Below are positions 16,677 to 24,133 of a stretch of 32,177 nucleotides of DNA, in pieces. Each line of letters opens with the position of its first letter. The stretch's first letter is position 1. The position numbers and the translations under genes are program-made. This DNA comes from an uncultured Butyricicoccus sp. (GTDB lineage Bacteria > Bacillota > Clostridia > Oscillospirales > Butyricicoccaceae), in NCBI GenBank assembly GCA_944384745.1, contig CALWUO010000020.1, positions 1 through 32,177 on the forward strand, read 5' to 3'. Below the pieces are notes generated by a model. The model had not been told where the DNA came from. It searched no databases and was given only the letters and a program-made list of their open reading frames with translations.

Positions 16677-18080
16677 ATGTGTACTCAGTCCAATAATAAT
16701 GATAGTATTTTAGTAGATATATTTGGCTCATGTGTTAGTAGATATATCTTTTTTGATGGCGGAATAGATGGTAAAGGCTGTGCTGACCCAAGAATTAAAA
16801 TAAATTATTTTTTTGATAAGCATCCAATTTTAAGTTGTGTAACACCTATGCCTAATGATGAAACAATAAATTCAGAAACAATATCTCAAATTACAATAGA
16901 CGAATTATGGGATAAAAATGAACATGAACTGCGTGCATTAAAACAAGAGTTATCAAAATCTTGCATGAAAATTATAAAAAATAGTAAAGCTGAATATTTT
17001 GTGTTAGATTTATATGCTTTACATACCAACTTACTTATATATAAAGAAACTATGTTTAGTCCTTATAGATATGAATTTTTTGGTACTAATTTATATAAGC
17101 AAAACAAAGAAAAATTTTCCCATCTATTTTTTCCATTTGACCTCCCAATAGGTCTTTGGTATGGTTATATTGTTGAGTTTATGAATGAAATTGTAAAACA
17201 CTATGGACAAAATATTATTTTAGTGCGTTTTACTGCTTGCTCACATTATGTTTCATATCAAAAAGAAGTAAAACCTATACCTCCAGAATTTTTAACACCT
17301 TGGATGGCATCTTATAAATTTAATGATAAAGTAAGAGAGTTAGAAGATTTAATAATAAGAGATTTTAAACCACATGTTATTGATTATAGTAAATACTATA
17401 TTGGTGACCAAAATCATAATCCATCATTGCAAGGAGCACATTTCAATATTGGTTTTTATACTGAAAGCTTTGCAAAAATAAAAGAAATATTATTTTCTAA
17501 GCCAAAAGAACAGCAAATTTTTGATACTCTAAGTTATATTGGGGTGCGTGATATTCTAAGAATTGACCTTAACAATAAAGAGTATGAAAAAATGTTAAAT
17601 TATATTTGTAATCCATTGTATAAAAGCAGTCCATTTGCTCCACTTAATGTTTTAAGTACATTATCTAATGCTGAAATTGTTCAAAACCGCTTATTTCTAT
17701 CTAATATATATGAAATATGTAATCATGTTGCTAAATATTTAGATAATGATTTATTCAGCAATGACGAAAAATCATATTTATTAATGTATCAAATAAATCA
17801 AGTATTATCTGTTAATAATAATAAACAAATAGATATTTTAAATAAAATGAACCAAATAACAACATTAGAAATCACAGGCAATATTGAAAATGTGTTTGAA
17901 AAATTCTTGATACTCTTTGAACATAGTCATTTATGTTGGATTGATTATTTAAAAAAATCATCTGAACTTGCACCATATGATAAAACAGTTACAAAATATA
18001 TGCTTGATTATGCATGTGCTATTGAAGATGAAGCATTAATTGAACAATGCAAACAAATTTTAAATATGCCAGAACAATAG
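16677..18080 (+). CDS. DUF6270/SGNH-like protein
   Basis: The N-terminus contains VDIFGSCVSRYIF at residues 13-25; the GSCVSR block is the hallmark of DUF6270, a family related to SGNH hydrolases, in which the Ser would be the catalytic nucleophile. A later GDQNHNPSLQGAHFN region may supply the His. The first 290 or so residues correspond to this domain; the remaining 170 are helical and unrecognised. No signal peptide is seen, so a cytoplasmic location is likely. DUF6270 genes are often found in polysaccharide clusters, and this one faces the glycan operon, so a role in glycan modification is plausible, although the enzymatic activity is not established. GAAAGGG nine bases upstream supports the ATG at 16677. 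Confidence 0.65.
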   Translation: MCTQSNNNDSILVDIFGSCVSRYIFFDGGIDGKGCADPRIKINYFFDKHPILSCVTPMPNDETINSETISQITIDELWDKNEHELRALKQELSKSCMKIIKNSKAEYFVLDLYALHTNLLIYKETMFSPYRYEFFGTNLYKQNKEKFSHLFFPFDLPIGLWYGYIVEFMNEIVKHYGQNIILVRFTACSHYVSYQKEVKPIPPEFLTPWMASYKFNDKVRELEDLIIRDFKPHVIDYSKYYIGDQNHNPSLQGAHFNIGFYTESFAKIKEILFSKPKEQQIFDTLSYIGVRDILRIDLNNKEYEKMLNYICNPLYKSSPFAPLNVLSTLSNAEIVQNRLFLSNIYEICNHVAKYLDNDLFSNDEKSYLLMYQINQVLSVNNNKQIDILNKMNQITTLEITGNIENVFEKFLILFEHSHLCWIDYLKKSSELAPYDKTVTKYMLDYACAIEDEALIEQCKQILNMPEQ

Positions 18081-18092
18081 AAAGGAAACACT

Positions 18093-18602
18093 ATGAAAAA
18101 CAAAACAACTTACAATTTAACCTTATCAGGCATTTGTCTAGCAATTAGTATAGTAATGCCATACGTATTTCATTTTGCAGGTCAACAATCAGGAACCATG
18201 TTTTTGCCTCTATTTTGGGGTGTAGCTCTTGCTGGATTACTTTTACCTACAACCAATGCCATTATGGTTGCTATATTAGCACCTATTTTAAGTCATATTT
18301 TATCTGGAATGCCACCTGTTCCAATGTTATATTTTATGATAATTGAATTATGTGTATATGCTTTTTCATTAAGTAAAATAACAACAAAACTTATAATTCC
18401 AATAAGAGTAGCGGCAAGCCTAGCACTTTCACGAAGTGTTTATATAATATGTTTACTTATTGCTGCACAATTTTTCTCTATTCCTTTTGCTGCACCAACA
18501 ATATTAGTTGGTAATATTGCAATTTCAGTTGTTGGAATTTTAATTCAAATTATAATTCTTCCTATACTTTATAATTTATATCAAAAGGTGGTAAAACAAT
18601 GA
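18093..18602 (+). CDS. ECF transporter S component
   Basis: A 169-aa, very hydrophobic protein with about five to six membrane helices (first at about 8-28, then runs at 37-68, 75-93, 101-125 and 133-163). The pattern of AISIVMPYVFH near the start and the FLPLFWGVALAGLLLP and GMPPVPMLYF stretches fits substrate-binding S components of energy-coupling-factor vitamin transporters. The shared EcfA/EcfT module is not in the window. The ligand cannot be read from sequence. It is 12 nt downstream of the DUF6270 gene, and its stop overlaps the start of the DUF1893 gene (ATGA), implying co-translation. Confidence 0.75.
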   Translation: MKNKTTYNLTLSGICLAISIVMPYVFHFAGQQSGTMFLPLFWGVALAGLLLPTTNAIMVAILAPILSHILSGMPPVPMLYFMIIELCVYAFSLSKITTKLIIPIRVAASLALSRSVYIICLLIAAQFFSIPFAAPTILVGNIAISVVGILIQIIILPILYNLYQKVVKQ

Positions 18603-19030
18603 AAAATAAACTGAAAGATATGATTTTAAGCGGACAATATACTTGTGTTGCTATGAACCCAAAAACAAATGAAATTATTTACACTAGCAATGAAAATGTA
18701 GGAGTTAAGCCTATTATAACACCAATGAGAGAAAATCGTTCATTTTTCAAAGATTTATATATTGCTGATACAACCATAGGCAAAGCAGCAGCGGCTTTAT
18801 TTGCCTTATCAGGCATTAAATACGCATATGCTAAAGTTATGAGTAAGAGTGCAATAGAAATATTTAAACGTTATAATATTTTATATGAATATGATATTAT
18901 TGTGGATTATATAGAAAACCGAACTAAAACAGGTATGTGTCCTCTAGAAGAATGTTTAAAAAATGAAAATGATATTTCAAAAGCATGGGATAAAATAGAA
19001 AATAAAATTGCAGAACTGATGAATAACTGA
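18599..19030 (+). CDS. DUF1893 family protein (deaminase-like fold)
   Basis: This 143-aa protein shows the family's conserved core: GKAAAALFALSGIKYAYA at about 62-79, MSKSAIEIFKRYNI, then IENRTKTGMCPLEE at about 105-118. The Thermotoga member TM1506 has a cytidine-deaminase-like fold, but a reaction is not established for the family. Co-translation with the ECF S component suggests a job on the imported vitamin or its precursor. That is inference. The gene is the last in its unit and its stop is immediately followed by a terminator. Confidence 0.75.
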   Translation: MKNKLKDMILSGQYTCVAMNPKTNEIIYTSNENVGVKPIITPMRENRSFFKDLYIADTTIGKAAAALFALSGIKYAYAKVMSKSAIEIFKRYNILYEYDIIVDYIENRTKTGMCPLEECLKNENDISKAWDKIENKIAELMNN

Positions 19031-19057
19031 TATGGGAGGTTTCTCCCATATTTTTTT
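19031..19057 (+). terminator. Rho-independent terminator after the DUF1893 gene
   Basis: TATGGGAG (19031-19038) pairs perfectly with CTCCCATA (19043-19050) around a four-base loop, followed by seven T at 19051-19057. It starts one base after the DUF1893 stop and cleanly ends the 16677-19030 unit, isolating it from the replication block. Confidence 0.9.
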
Positions 19058-19220
19058 ATGTATTTAAAGTATAATTATACATATAATATTACCATTTATT
19101 TTTTTTATTTTTACAATGAAAATAAATTTCAAAAACAACATAAACCCATATAAATTTAAAAACATTAAAAAATCCTTAAATTTATCCATCAAAAACAGTC
19201 AAAATGTTAAAAAATTTGAA

Positions 19221-19304
19221 GAATATTTTACTCCGGAAAAAGAATATTTTACTCCGGAAAAAGAACATTTTACTCCGGAAAAAGAACATTTTACTCCGGA
19301 AAAC
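19221..19304 (+). repeat. Four 21-bp direct repeats, iteron-like
   Basis: Four head-to-tail units at 19221-19241, 19242-19262, 19263-19283 and 19284-19304 share the core TTTTACTCCGGAAAA. The only differences are a T/C change at the fourth base (units 1-2 against 3-4) and the last base of unit 4. The 21-bp period is two DNA helical turns, as in iterons bound by plasmid initiator proteins. An AT-rich stretch lies next to them and a replication initiator gene lies 2.7 kb away. They fall in a short open frame (19116-19328) that has no ribosome binding site, so I read them as DNA sites, most likely an origin of replication. Confidence 0.65.
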
Positions 19305-19483
19305 TTGATTTTTTACAGTTTTTGCTAATTAATTTAAAAATTCTTTAAATTTTAATTTTTGCGAATAAAAACAGATTTTTAGCTTTAAAAACTTCCAAAA
19401 TTGCTCGAAAAAAATTTTTAGTTGCCTTTCCAATTAAATCCCAATAGATAATCAATAGATAATTAATTGATTATTAATCGCGC
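19305..19483. other. AT-rich stretch beside the iterons, possible unwinding region
   Basis: This gene-free stretch is dominated by A and T, with runs such as TTTAAATTTTAATTTTTG near 19346. It ends with a tandem pair of the 11-mer CAATAGATAAT (19442-19452 and 19453-19463) followed by TAATTGATTATTAAT. AT-rich DNA beside iterons is where plasmid origins usually open. There is no direct proof of origin function, and nothing else is recognised here. Confidence 0.4.
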
Positions 19484-19521
19484 GATGGCAGCTTTTTAGA
19501 GCTGCCATCATCGTATATAAT
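19484..19521 (+). promoter_or_regulatory. Inverted repeat overlapping a promoter
   Basis: GATGGCAGCT (19484-19493) and AGCTGCCATC (19500-19509) are perfect inverted copies around six bases. A TATAAT at 19516-19521 follows, and the poor -35 position (19493-19498) falls inside the inverted repeat. The arrangement looks like an operator covering a promoter. Transcription would begin near 19528, at the front of the structured stretch that leads to the primase-helicase gene. Confidence 0.5.
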
Positions 19522-19527
19522 ATTTGT

Positions 19528-19800
19528 GAGGCGGCGACCATGCCCGTGGTTGCCTTTTACCTAGGTTTTAAATGCCTGTAAAAAAAGAATGGCTTATAGC
19601 CTAAACAGAGTCCTTCCCCACTTACAGGTTTTTATAACGCCTATGATTTTTCCTCGATTTTGCCAAATGCCCGTAAATCGCCTGTATAGCACGTTTTATC
19701 TTCAAAGGTATTCACCGTTAGGGTAAGGTGGTGAAATTGATTTTAGAGGCGTTCTCGTGCCTGTAAACGCTATTTGCTAAATGCAGTTATACCAGAACTG
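19528..19800 (+). ncRNA. Candidate structured RNA or leader upstream of the primase-helicase gene
   Basis: This gene-free stretch is visibly richer in G and C than its surroundings and holds several paired arms on the plus strand: GGCGACCA (19533-19540) with TGGTTGCC (19547-19554, one G-U); CCTGTAA (19575-19581) with TTACAGG (19622-19628), enclosing GGCT/AGCC (19591-19601); AACGCCT (19636-19642) with AGGCGTT (19747-19753), enclosing CGATTT/AAATCG (19655-19680) and TTCACC/GGTGAA (19711-19735); and CAGTT/AACTG (19784-19800). A -10 box ends at 19521. I do not recognise a known RNA family. No terminator follows, so it may be the long leader of the mRNA starting at 19897, or DNA structure belonging to an origin. 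The strand is inferred from the promoter. Confidence 0.45.
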
Positions 19801-19896
19801 AAAGCCAAATTAAAACAAATAACATAAATTGGAATCGAAACAATAGTTATAAACATATGAAAATCCATAATTTAAAAACCAGAAAAGAGGTTAAAA

Positions 19897-21939
19897 ATGA
19901 ATAAAAATCAGCTAAAAGAGCAACTTAAAACCCATGCAACAGACTATTTAAAGCCTGACCGCAGCAAAAAAGGCTATATATGCCCTATATGCTCTAGTGG
20001 TACGGGCAAGCATGGCACAGGTATAACAACCAAGGACGGAGTACATTTCACTTGTTGGAGGGGGTGTTTTCAGTCTGCTGATATAATTGACATTATAGGC
20101 TTAGAATATAACATTTCTAATTATAATGATAAGCTGGAAAAAGCCGCACAAATTTTCCATTTTGATATGAATAAACATGCAAATAATCATGATAATATGC
20201 AAAATGATATTGACGACAAACAAAAGAAATATTTCAGACTTTATTTTTCAGAAGTTAAAAAACTGATAAACAATACCTCATATCATAGAGGATTAAGCAA
20301 AGATACACTTGATAGGTTTAATATTGGATATGACCCCGAATGGATACACCCAAAAGCCCCAAATGCTCCGCCATCGCCTAGACTTATAATTCCAACAGGT
20401 GATTTTAGTTATCTTGCAAGGGATACACGTTCAAATCTCACTCCAACACAGCAAAAATACAGTAAAAGCAAGGTTGGAAAGGTGCAAATATTTAATTTAC
20501 AGGCGATATATAATGCTGAAAAGCCTATTTTTATTGTGGAAGGTGAAATTGATGCATTAAGTATAATTGATGTTGGCGGTGAGGCTATCGCACTTGGTAG
20601 TACATCAAATGTTAACTTGCTTTTATCTAAGCTTAAAGAGCATAAACCAGTAAAACCGCTTATAATTGCAATGGATAATGATACGGCAGGCGGTAAAGCG
20701 TCAGCACAGCTTATAGACGGTTTAAATGAGCTTAATATATCATTCTTTATGTTAGATATTGCAAGCCCATACAAGGACGCAAACGAGGCTTTAAACGCTG
20801 ATAAACAAACATTTAAACAAAAGGTTTTAAGTGCAGAGCAAACAGAGCAAAAGTTATTAGACGAAAAAAAAGAGAGCTTAAAAAGACAATCTGTTCTGCA
20901 CTCCTTAAACTCTTTTTTAGAAGATATTAGAATTAGAAAAAATACAAACGCAATTTCAACTGGTTTTCAGTCGATAGATAACATTTTAGATGGTGGTTTA
21001 TATGCTGGTTTATATATAGTTGGTGCTATATCTTCGCTGGGAAAAACAACATTTTGTTTGCAAATTGCCGACCAACTCGCACAAAATGAACAAGACGTTT
21101 TAATATTCTCGCTTGAAATGGCTAAAAATGAACTAATTGCCAAAAGTTTAAGCCGATTAACCGCCATAAACTCATTAAATTATTCAGATAGCACACAAAG
21201 AGCAAAAACAACAAGGGGCATACTTACAGGTGATAAATATGAAGATTATGATACTTTTGATAATGAGATAATACAAAAAGCTATCAAAGATTATTCAAAT
21301 TATGCACAAAATATCTATATAAATGAGGGTATGGGCGATATAGGTATAAAAGAGATAAGGCAAAAAGTTGAAAACTTTGTAAATATCACAGGCAAAGCAC
21401 CAATAATAATAATTGATTATTTGCAAATTCTTGCACCATCAGACGTTAGAGCGACCGACAAGCAGAACACAGACAAGGCAGTTTTAGAGCTTAAACGCAT
21501 AAGTCGAGATTACAATATACCTGTTATAGGTATATCGAGTTTTAACCGTGATAATTATACCGCACCAGTGAATTTAAGCAGTTTTAAGGAGAGTGGAGCA
21601 ATAGAATATTCAAGTGACGTGCTGATAGGTTTACAATATGAGGGAATAGACTATCAAGAGGGCGAAACCGAAAAAAACAGAGAAAAACGTATAAGAGAAC
21701 TGTCAAAACAGAATATTTTATTTGGAAAACAGGGTAAAACTCAGCAAATACAAGTGAAAATTTTAAAAAATAGAAATGGCAGCAAGGGCGATTGCACATT
21801 AGAATTTTATCCTATGTTTAACTATTTTATTGACAGTGAATATAACAAAAGACCTGATTATAGTTGGGCGAAAAGTGAAAGTTCTTGGGAGGCTGTTTCT
21901 TCTTCTTGGGACGCTGTCCCAAACCCTGCAACCTTTTGA
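19897..21939 (+). CDS. Primase-helicase (CHC2 zinc finger, TOPRIM, DnaB-like helicase)
   Basis: The protein has 680 residues and three parts. A zinc finger at 29-57 has Cys29, Cys32, Cys53 and Cys57, as in CHC2 primases. A TOPRIM domain follows, with IFIVEGEID at 211-219 and the metal-binding MDND at 259-262. A RecA-type DnaB helicase core begins near 350, with Walker A GAISSLGKTT at 376-385 and Walker B IIIIDYLQ at 503-510, and an SSFNRDNY stretch after it. Such fused enzymes unwind DNA and lay primers for phage and plasmid replication, like T7 gp4. AGAGG before 19897 supports the start. The final residues (SSWEAV, then SSSWDAV) come from a small tandem duplication that runs into a hairpin repeat. 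It converges on the rep operon. Confidence 0.85.
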   Translation: MNKNQLKEQLKTHATDYLKPDRSKKGYICPICSSGTGKHGTGITTKDGVHFTCWRGCFQSADIIDIIGLEYNISNYNDKLEKAAQIFHFDMNKHANNHDNMQNDIDDKQKKYFRLYFSEVKKLINNTSYHRGLSKDTLDRFNIGYDPEWIHPKAPNAPPSPRLIIPTGDFSYLARDTRSNLTPTQQKYSKSKVGKVQIFNLQAIYNAEKPIFIVEGEIDALSIIDVGGEAIALGSTSNVNLLLSKLKEHKPVKPLIIAMDNDTAGGKASAQLIDGLNELNISFFMLDIASPYKDANEALNADKQTFKQKVLSAEQTEQKLLDEKKESLKRQSVLHSLNSFLEDIRIRKNTNAISTGFQSIDNILDGGLYAGLYIVGAISSLGKTTFCLQIADQLAQNEQDVLIFSLEMAKNELIAKSLSRLTAINSLNYSDSTQRAKTTRGILTGDKYEDYDTFDNEIIQKAIKDYSNYAQNIYINEGMGDIGIKEIRQKVENFVNITGKAPIIIIDYLQILAPSDVRATDKQNTDKAVLELKRISRDYNIPVIGISSFNRDNYTAPVNLSSFKESGAIEYSSDVLIGLQYEGIDYQEGETEKNREKRIRELSKQNILFGKQGKTQQIQVKILKNRNGSKGDCTLEFYPMFNYFIDSEYNKRPDYSWAKSESSWEAVSSSWDAVPNPATF

Positions 21940-21947
21940 AAAAGGTT
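21908..21947. repeat. Short hairpin element at the 3' end of the primase-helicase gene
   Basis: Two small inverted repeats follow each other: GGGACGCTGTCCC (21908-21920) and AACCTTTT/AAAAGGTT (21930-21937 and 21940-21947). The gene's TGA stop at 21937-21939 lies in the second loop. The element thus supplies the last dozen codons. Its composition recalls small palindromic intergenic repeats that I remember from gut Clostridia genomes; that link is recollection and unverified. Confidence 0.45.
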
Positions 21948-21959
21948 GACGAAAACTTT

Positions 21960-21990
21960 AAAAAAAACCGCTATGATTTCATAGCGGTTT
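21960..21990 (-). terminator. Terminator of the rep operon, in the convergent gap
   Basis: AAACCGCTATGA (21965-21976) and TCATAGCGGTTT (21979-21990) pair perfectly. On the minus strand the stem is followed by an uninterrupted run of T (plus-strand A at 21960-21967), which makes it a good terminator for the leftward rep operon, whose stop codon begins the stem. In the plus direction no T tract follows, so it would stop the primase transcript less efficiently. Confidence 0.8.
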
Positions 21991-23096
21991 CAGTCATTTA
22001 GTTTCTTTTCTAGGTTTTTAACAAGTGCTTTTTCGGTTATTTTTGCCCTTTTGCGTTCCTGAGTTTTTATTTTAAACTTTGTTTCTTTGCTTATTGTTAT
22101 AAAGAAATCGGCAAAAGAACCTGTAAAATTGATTTTTAAGTAGCCGTTATCTAAGTATTCTTTTATTGGTGCATTATCATCTGCGACTATAAGCATATTA
22201 AATTCATTATTATTAAAAAACGTAAAATGTGTTGTTTCAAGTTCTTCCACACATTCTTCAATAGGCTGTTTTATTGTTCGATAAGGGTTAGTATTATTAA
22301 CTTCGTTTGGCAGTTGCAAGCGGTGTTGAATTGCTCTAAGTCCTATATTAAAATAGCCTTTTTCTTCTATTTGTTTGGTGTTTTGTCTGGCAAGATAAAA
22401 GATATAATATAACAAATCGCTTGCTCTGTTAGATAGTCTAAAATAATATAGTGGGAGAATAGTAAAATACTGAGCGATAAAGCCCCAGTTAATACGAGGG
22501 TTTAAATAAATTGTGCATTGTCCACGCTCTATTTTAGCACCAGTGAACAAAACTTCTAACGTTTCGACTATACTTTTACTATTTTTTGAGCGTTCAATTT
22601 GACCACGCAATTTTAAACTGGTTAAAATATTCATGCCCGAAGTAAAGCCTTTTCTTGCACTTTGCATAGTTTTATAAAAGCCTATGTCTATAAGTTCACT
22701 AAGGGGAAATGTTACATAATCTCTGGTAAGCTCGCCATCATGTATGGCTTGCTGATTAGCTTTGATAAGCGATAGTATAAATAACTTTTTCGCTGGTTTA
22801 TTACTGCCTGCAAGCTCATCTATGTCATTAAGCTCAATTATAACATTTGATTTAGTTGAACTCATAACTATTTGACGCCTTTTTCCGTCCTCATAGACTT
22901 CTAATTTAGTGTTATGGTTTATTTGGCGTTTTCTTGCGGGCAAATCGGCAATATTAGAGCCTGCCGAGAGAGTTTCCATTAAAAGATTACTTGCAGAGCT
23001 ATCTGGCACATTATAAAAACTGTCTTCTTCTGCCTTGAGTGCCTTGTTAGGCTGCATAATAACGTCAATTAAGTTATTATTTTTTCGTTTTAGCAC
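21990..23096 (-). CDS. Plasmid-type replication initiator (winged helix)
   Basis: This 368-aa protein shows the two-winged-helix pattern of plasmid initiators: an N-terminal wing region with KLFILSLIKANQ and VTFPLSELIDIGFY, then the second domain with ILPLYYFRLSNRASDLLYYIFYLAR and FNIGLRAIQHRLQLP, ending in a basic tail (KIKTQERKRAKITEKA). These proteins bind iterons and open the origin; the 21-bp repeats at 19221-19304 are the obvious targets. The exact family (Rep_3 or a Clostridial relative) is not certain. The start is GTG at 23096, supported by a GGGGG site eight bases upstream. It is second in a leftward pair, 16 nt after the 276-aa gene. Confidence 0.65.
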   Translation of the reverse strand: MLKRKNNNLIDVIMQPNKALKAEEDSFYNVPDSSASNLLMETLSAGSNIADLPARKRQINHNTKLEVYEDGKRRQIVMSSTKSNVIIELNDIDELAGSNKPAKKLFILSLIKANQQAIHDGELTRDYVTFPLSELIDIGFYKTMQSARKGFTSGMNILTSLKLRGQIERSKNSKSIVETLEVLFTGAKIERGQCTIYLNPRINWGFIAQYFTILPLYYFRLSNRASDLLYYIFYLARQNTKQIEEKGYFNIGLRAIQHRLQLPNEVNNTNPYRTIKQPIEECVEELETTHFTFFNNNEFNMLIVADDNAPIKEYLDNGYLKINFTGSFADFFITISKETKFKIKTQERKRAKITEKALVKNLEKKLND

Positions 23097-23112
23097 AAAG
23101 TTTTCCCCCTTT

Positions 23113-23943
23113 TTACTGCATAAAAAGTATAGAATAAATAGGGTCTTGTGCTGGCATTCTAAATGCTTTAAAATCTTTAAGTAATAATTTCACTTGATTT
23201 ATTTTATCTTTTTCAGGTTTAATATTTGTTATATCAATAGGATAAAAGTATTTTTCTAAGACTTCAAGTTTATATTTTTTAGTTTGTGTGTCGTTAATAT
23301 ATTTATCATTTTGGATTTTGTCCGATAGGTCTTTTGTTAACTCATTGAAGTTATTTATTTGATTTTTTAGCTTTGTAAAATCACGTTTAAAAACGCAAAT
23401 ATCTGGAATTCCATATTCTTCAGCAATCAAATCTAATGATATATTATAACCTGTAAGTAAATAATAACTTGTGAAAAATGCTTCTCTTGCAAAATGCACT
23501 ATATCGACACTGTTTTCAAATTCTTTATGTTCCTTAAAAAATACCTTTAATGAGTTTTCTTCAATCATTTCTGGTATAGGCGGTTTGTTATCTATTTCAA
23601 TCTTTGCAACATATGTGAAAAATTCTTCTGCAAGCACACTTTCAGATACAAATTCCCATAAAATTTTAAGCTGTAATTGAGCTTGTTGAAAATGAGTTTG
23701 AGAAATATTATATTTAACCGTTATCCAATCATGCACTTCTATATAATTGTTATACATTTTTAGTTGTTTTCTATCTAATGCATTTATAAGTGTTTGAAGT
23801 TTATTTATTTCAATAAATGGTTTTGGGTTTGGATTGCCTTCAAGTGCGTCTTTAAATGACAATGCCATATTTGTTATTTCTATTCGTCCAAGGTCTTGAC
23901 CATTTAGTCTTTTTTTATTAAGTAATGTTTTTATATCTGTCAT
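23113..23943 (-). CDS. Unknown protein, first gene of the rep operon
   Basis: I do not recognise this 276-aa protein. It is charged and mostly helical, lacks signal peptide and membrane segments, and has no clear zinc or nucleotide motif. A long stretch at about 190-240 (DFTKLKNQINNFNELTKDL and following) may form a coiled coil. It is transcribed with the initiator from a promoter that also faces parA, so a role in replication control, copy number or initiator loading is the simplest guess. The ATG at 23943 has a GGGAG site about eleven bases upstream, a bit far from optimum. Confidence 0.7.
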   Translation of the reverse strand: MTDIKTLLNKKRLNGQDLGRIEITNMALSFKDALEGNPNPKPFIEINKLQTLINALDRKQLKMYNNYIEVHDWITVKYNISQTHFQQAQLQLKILWEFVSESVLAEEFFTYVAKIEIDNKPPIPEMIEENSLKVFFKEHKEFENSVDIVHFAREAFFTSYYLLTGYNISLDLIAEEYGIPDICVFKRDFTKLKNQINNFNELTKDLSDKIQNDKYINDTQTKKYKLEVLEKYFYPIDITNIKPEKDKINQVKLLLKDFKAFRMPAQDPIYSILFMQ

Positions 23944-23987
23944 AGAGTTGCAAGCTCCCTATATTTTCCTAAAATTTAACTATTTAT

Positions 23988-24016
23988 ATTTTAAAATAAG
24001 TTATAATTTTTTGCAA
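23988..24016 (-). promoter_or_regulatory. Promoter of the rep operon
   Basis: The minus strand shows TTGCAA (24011-24016), a 17-bp spacer and TAAAAT (23988-23993). The start site would be about 40 nt before the first gene. It is divergent from the parA promoter, with a palindrome between them. Confidence 0.6.
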
Positions 24017-24037
24017 GATATAGTTTTAGAGACAGCG

Positions 24038-24064
24038 AACTTCACGACATCATGTCGCGAAGTT
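24038..24064. promoter_or_regulatory. 27-bp near-perfect palindrome between rep and par promoters
   Basis: The arms AACTTCACGACAT (24038-24050) and ATGTCGCGAAGTT (24052-24064) are inverted copies with one mismatch, centred on a single C at 24051. The site ends four bases before the parA -35 box and lies about 20 bp beyond the rep -35 box. It could be an operator for ParA, ParB or Rep, or a centromere (parS-like) site. It does not match the standard chromosomal parS sequence. Confidence 0.6.
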
Positions 24065-24068
24065 AAAA

Positions 24069-24097
24069 TTGACACCTTGCACTATACCATATAAAAT
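24069..24097 (+). promoter_or_regulatory. Promoter of parA-parB
   Basis: TTGACA at 24069-24074 is a perfect -35 box, followed by a 17-bp spacer and TAAAAT at 24092-24097. It directly abuts the 27-bp palindrome, so binding there would affect polymerase access, as expected for self-regulated partition operons. Confidence 0.7.
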
Positions 24098-24133
24098 ATT
24101 TATAAAAGCATGAAAAAACGGAGGTAATTTATT

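Noticed and set aside
19221..19304. Possible CRISPR array
   Set aside because: The repeats are contiguous, with no unique spacers between them, and no cas gene is present.
19116..19328. A 70-codon open frame with four EYFTPEK / EHFTPEK repeats
   Set aside because: It has no ribosome binding site, is AT-biased, and the repeat variation changes residues; the repeats read better as DNA iterons.
19705..19740. T-box-like string (GGGTAAGGTGGTGAAA)
   Set aside because: It lacks the true AGGGTGGNACCGCG core, a specifier loop and a downstream amino-acid gene.
20409..20774. Minus-strand open frame inside the primase-helicase gene
   Set aside because: It is a shadow of the TOPRIM-coding frame, with no ribosome binding site and no recognisable domain.
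24038..24064. Standard chromosomal parS
   Set aside because: The palindrome sequence does not match the conserved TGTTTCACGTGAAACA type.
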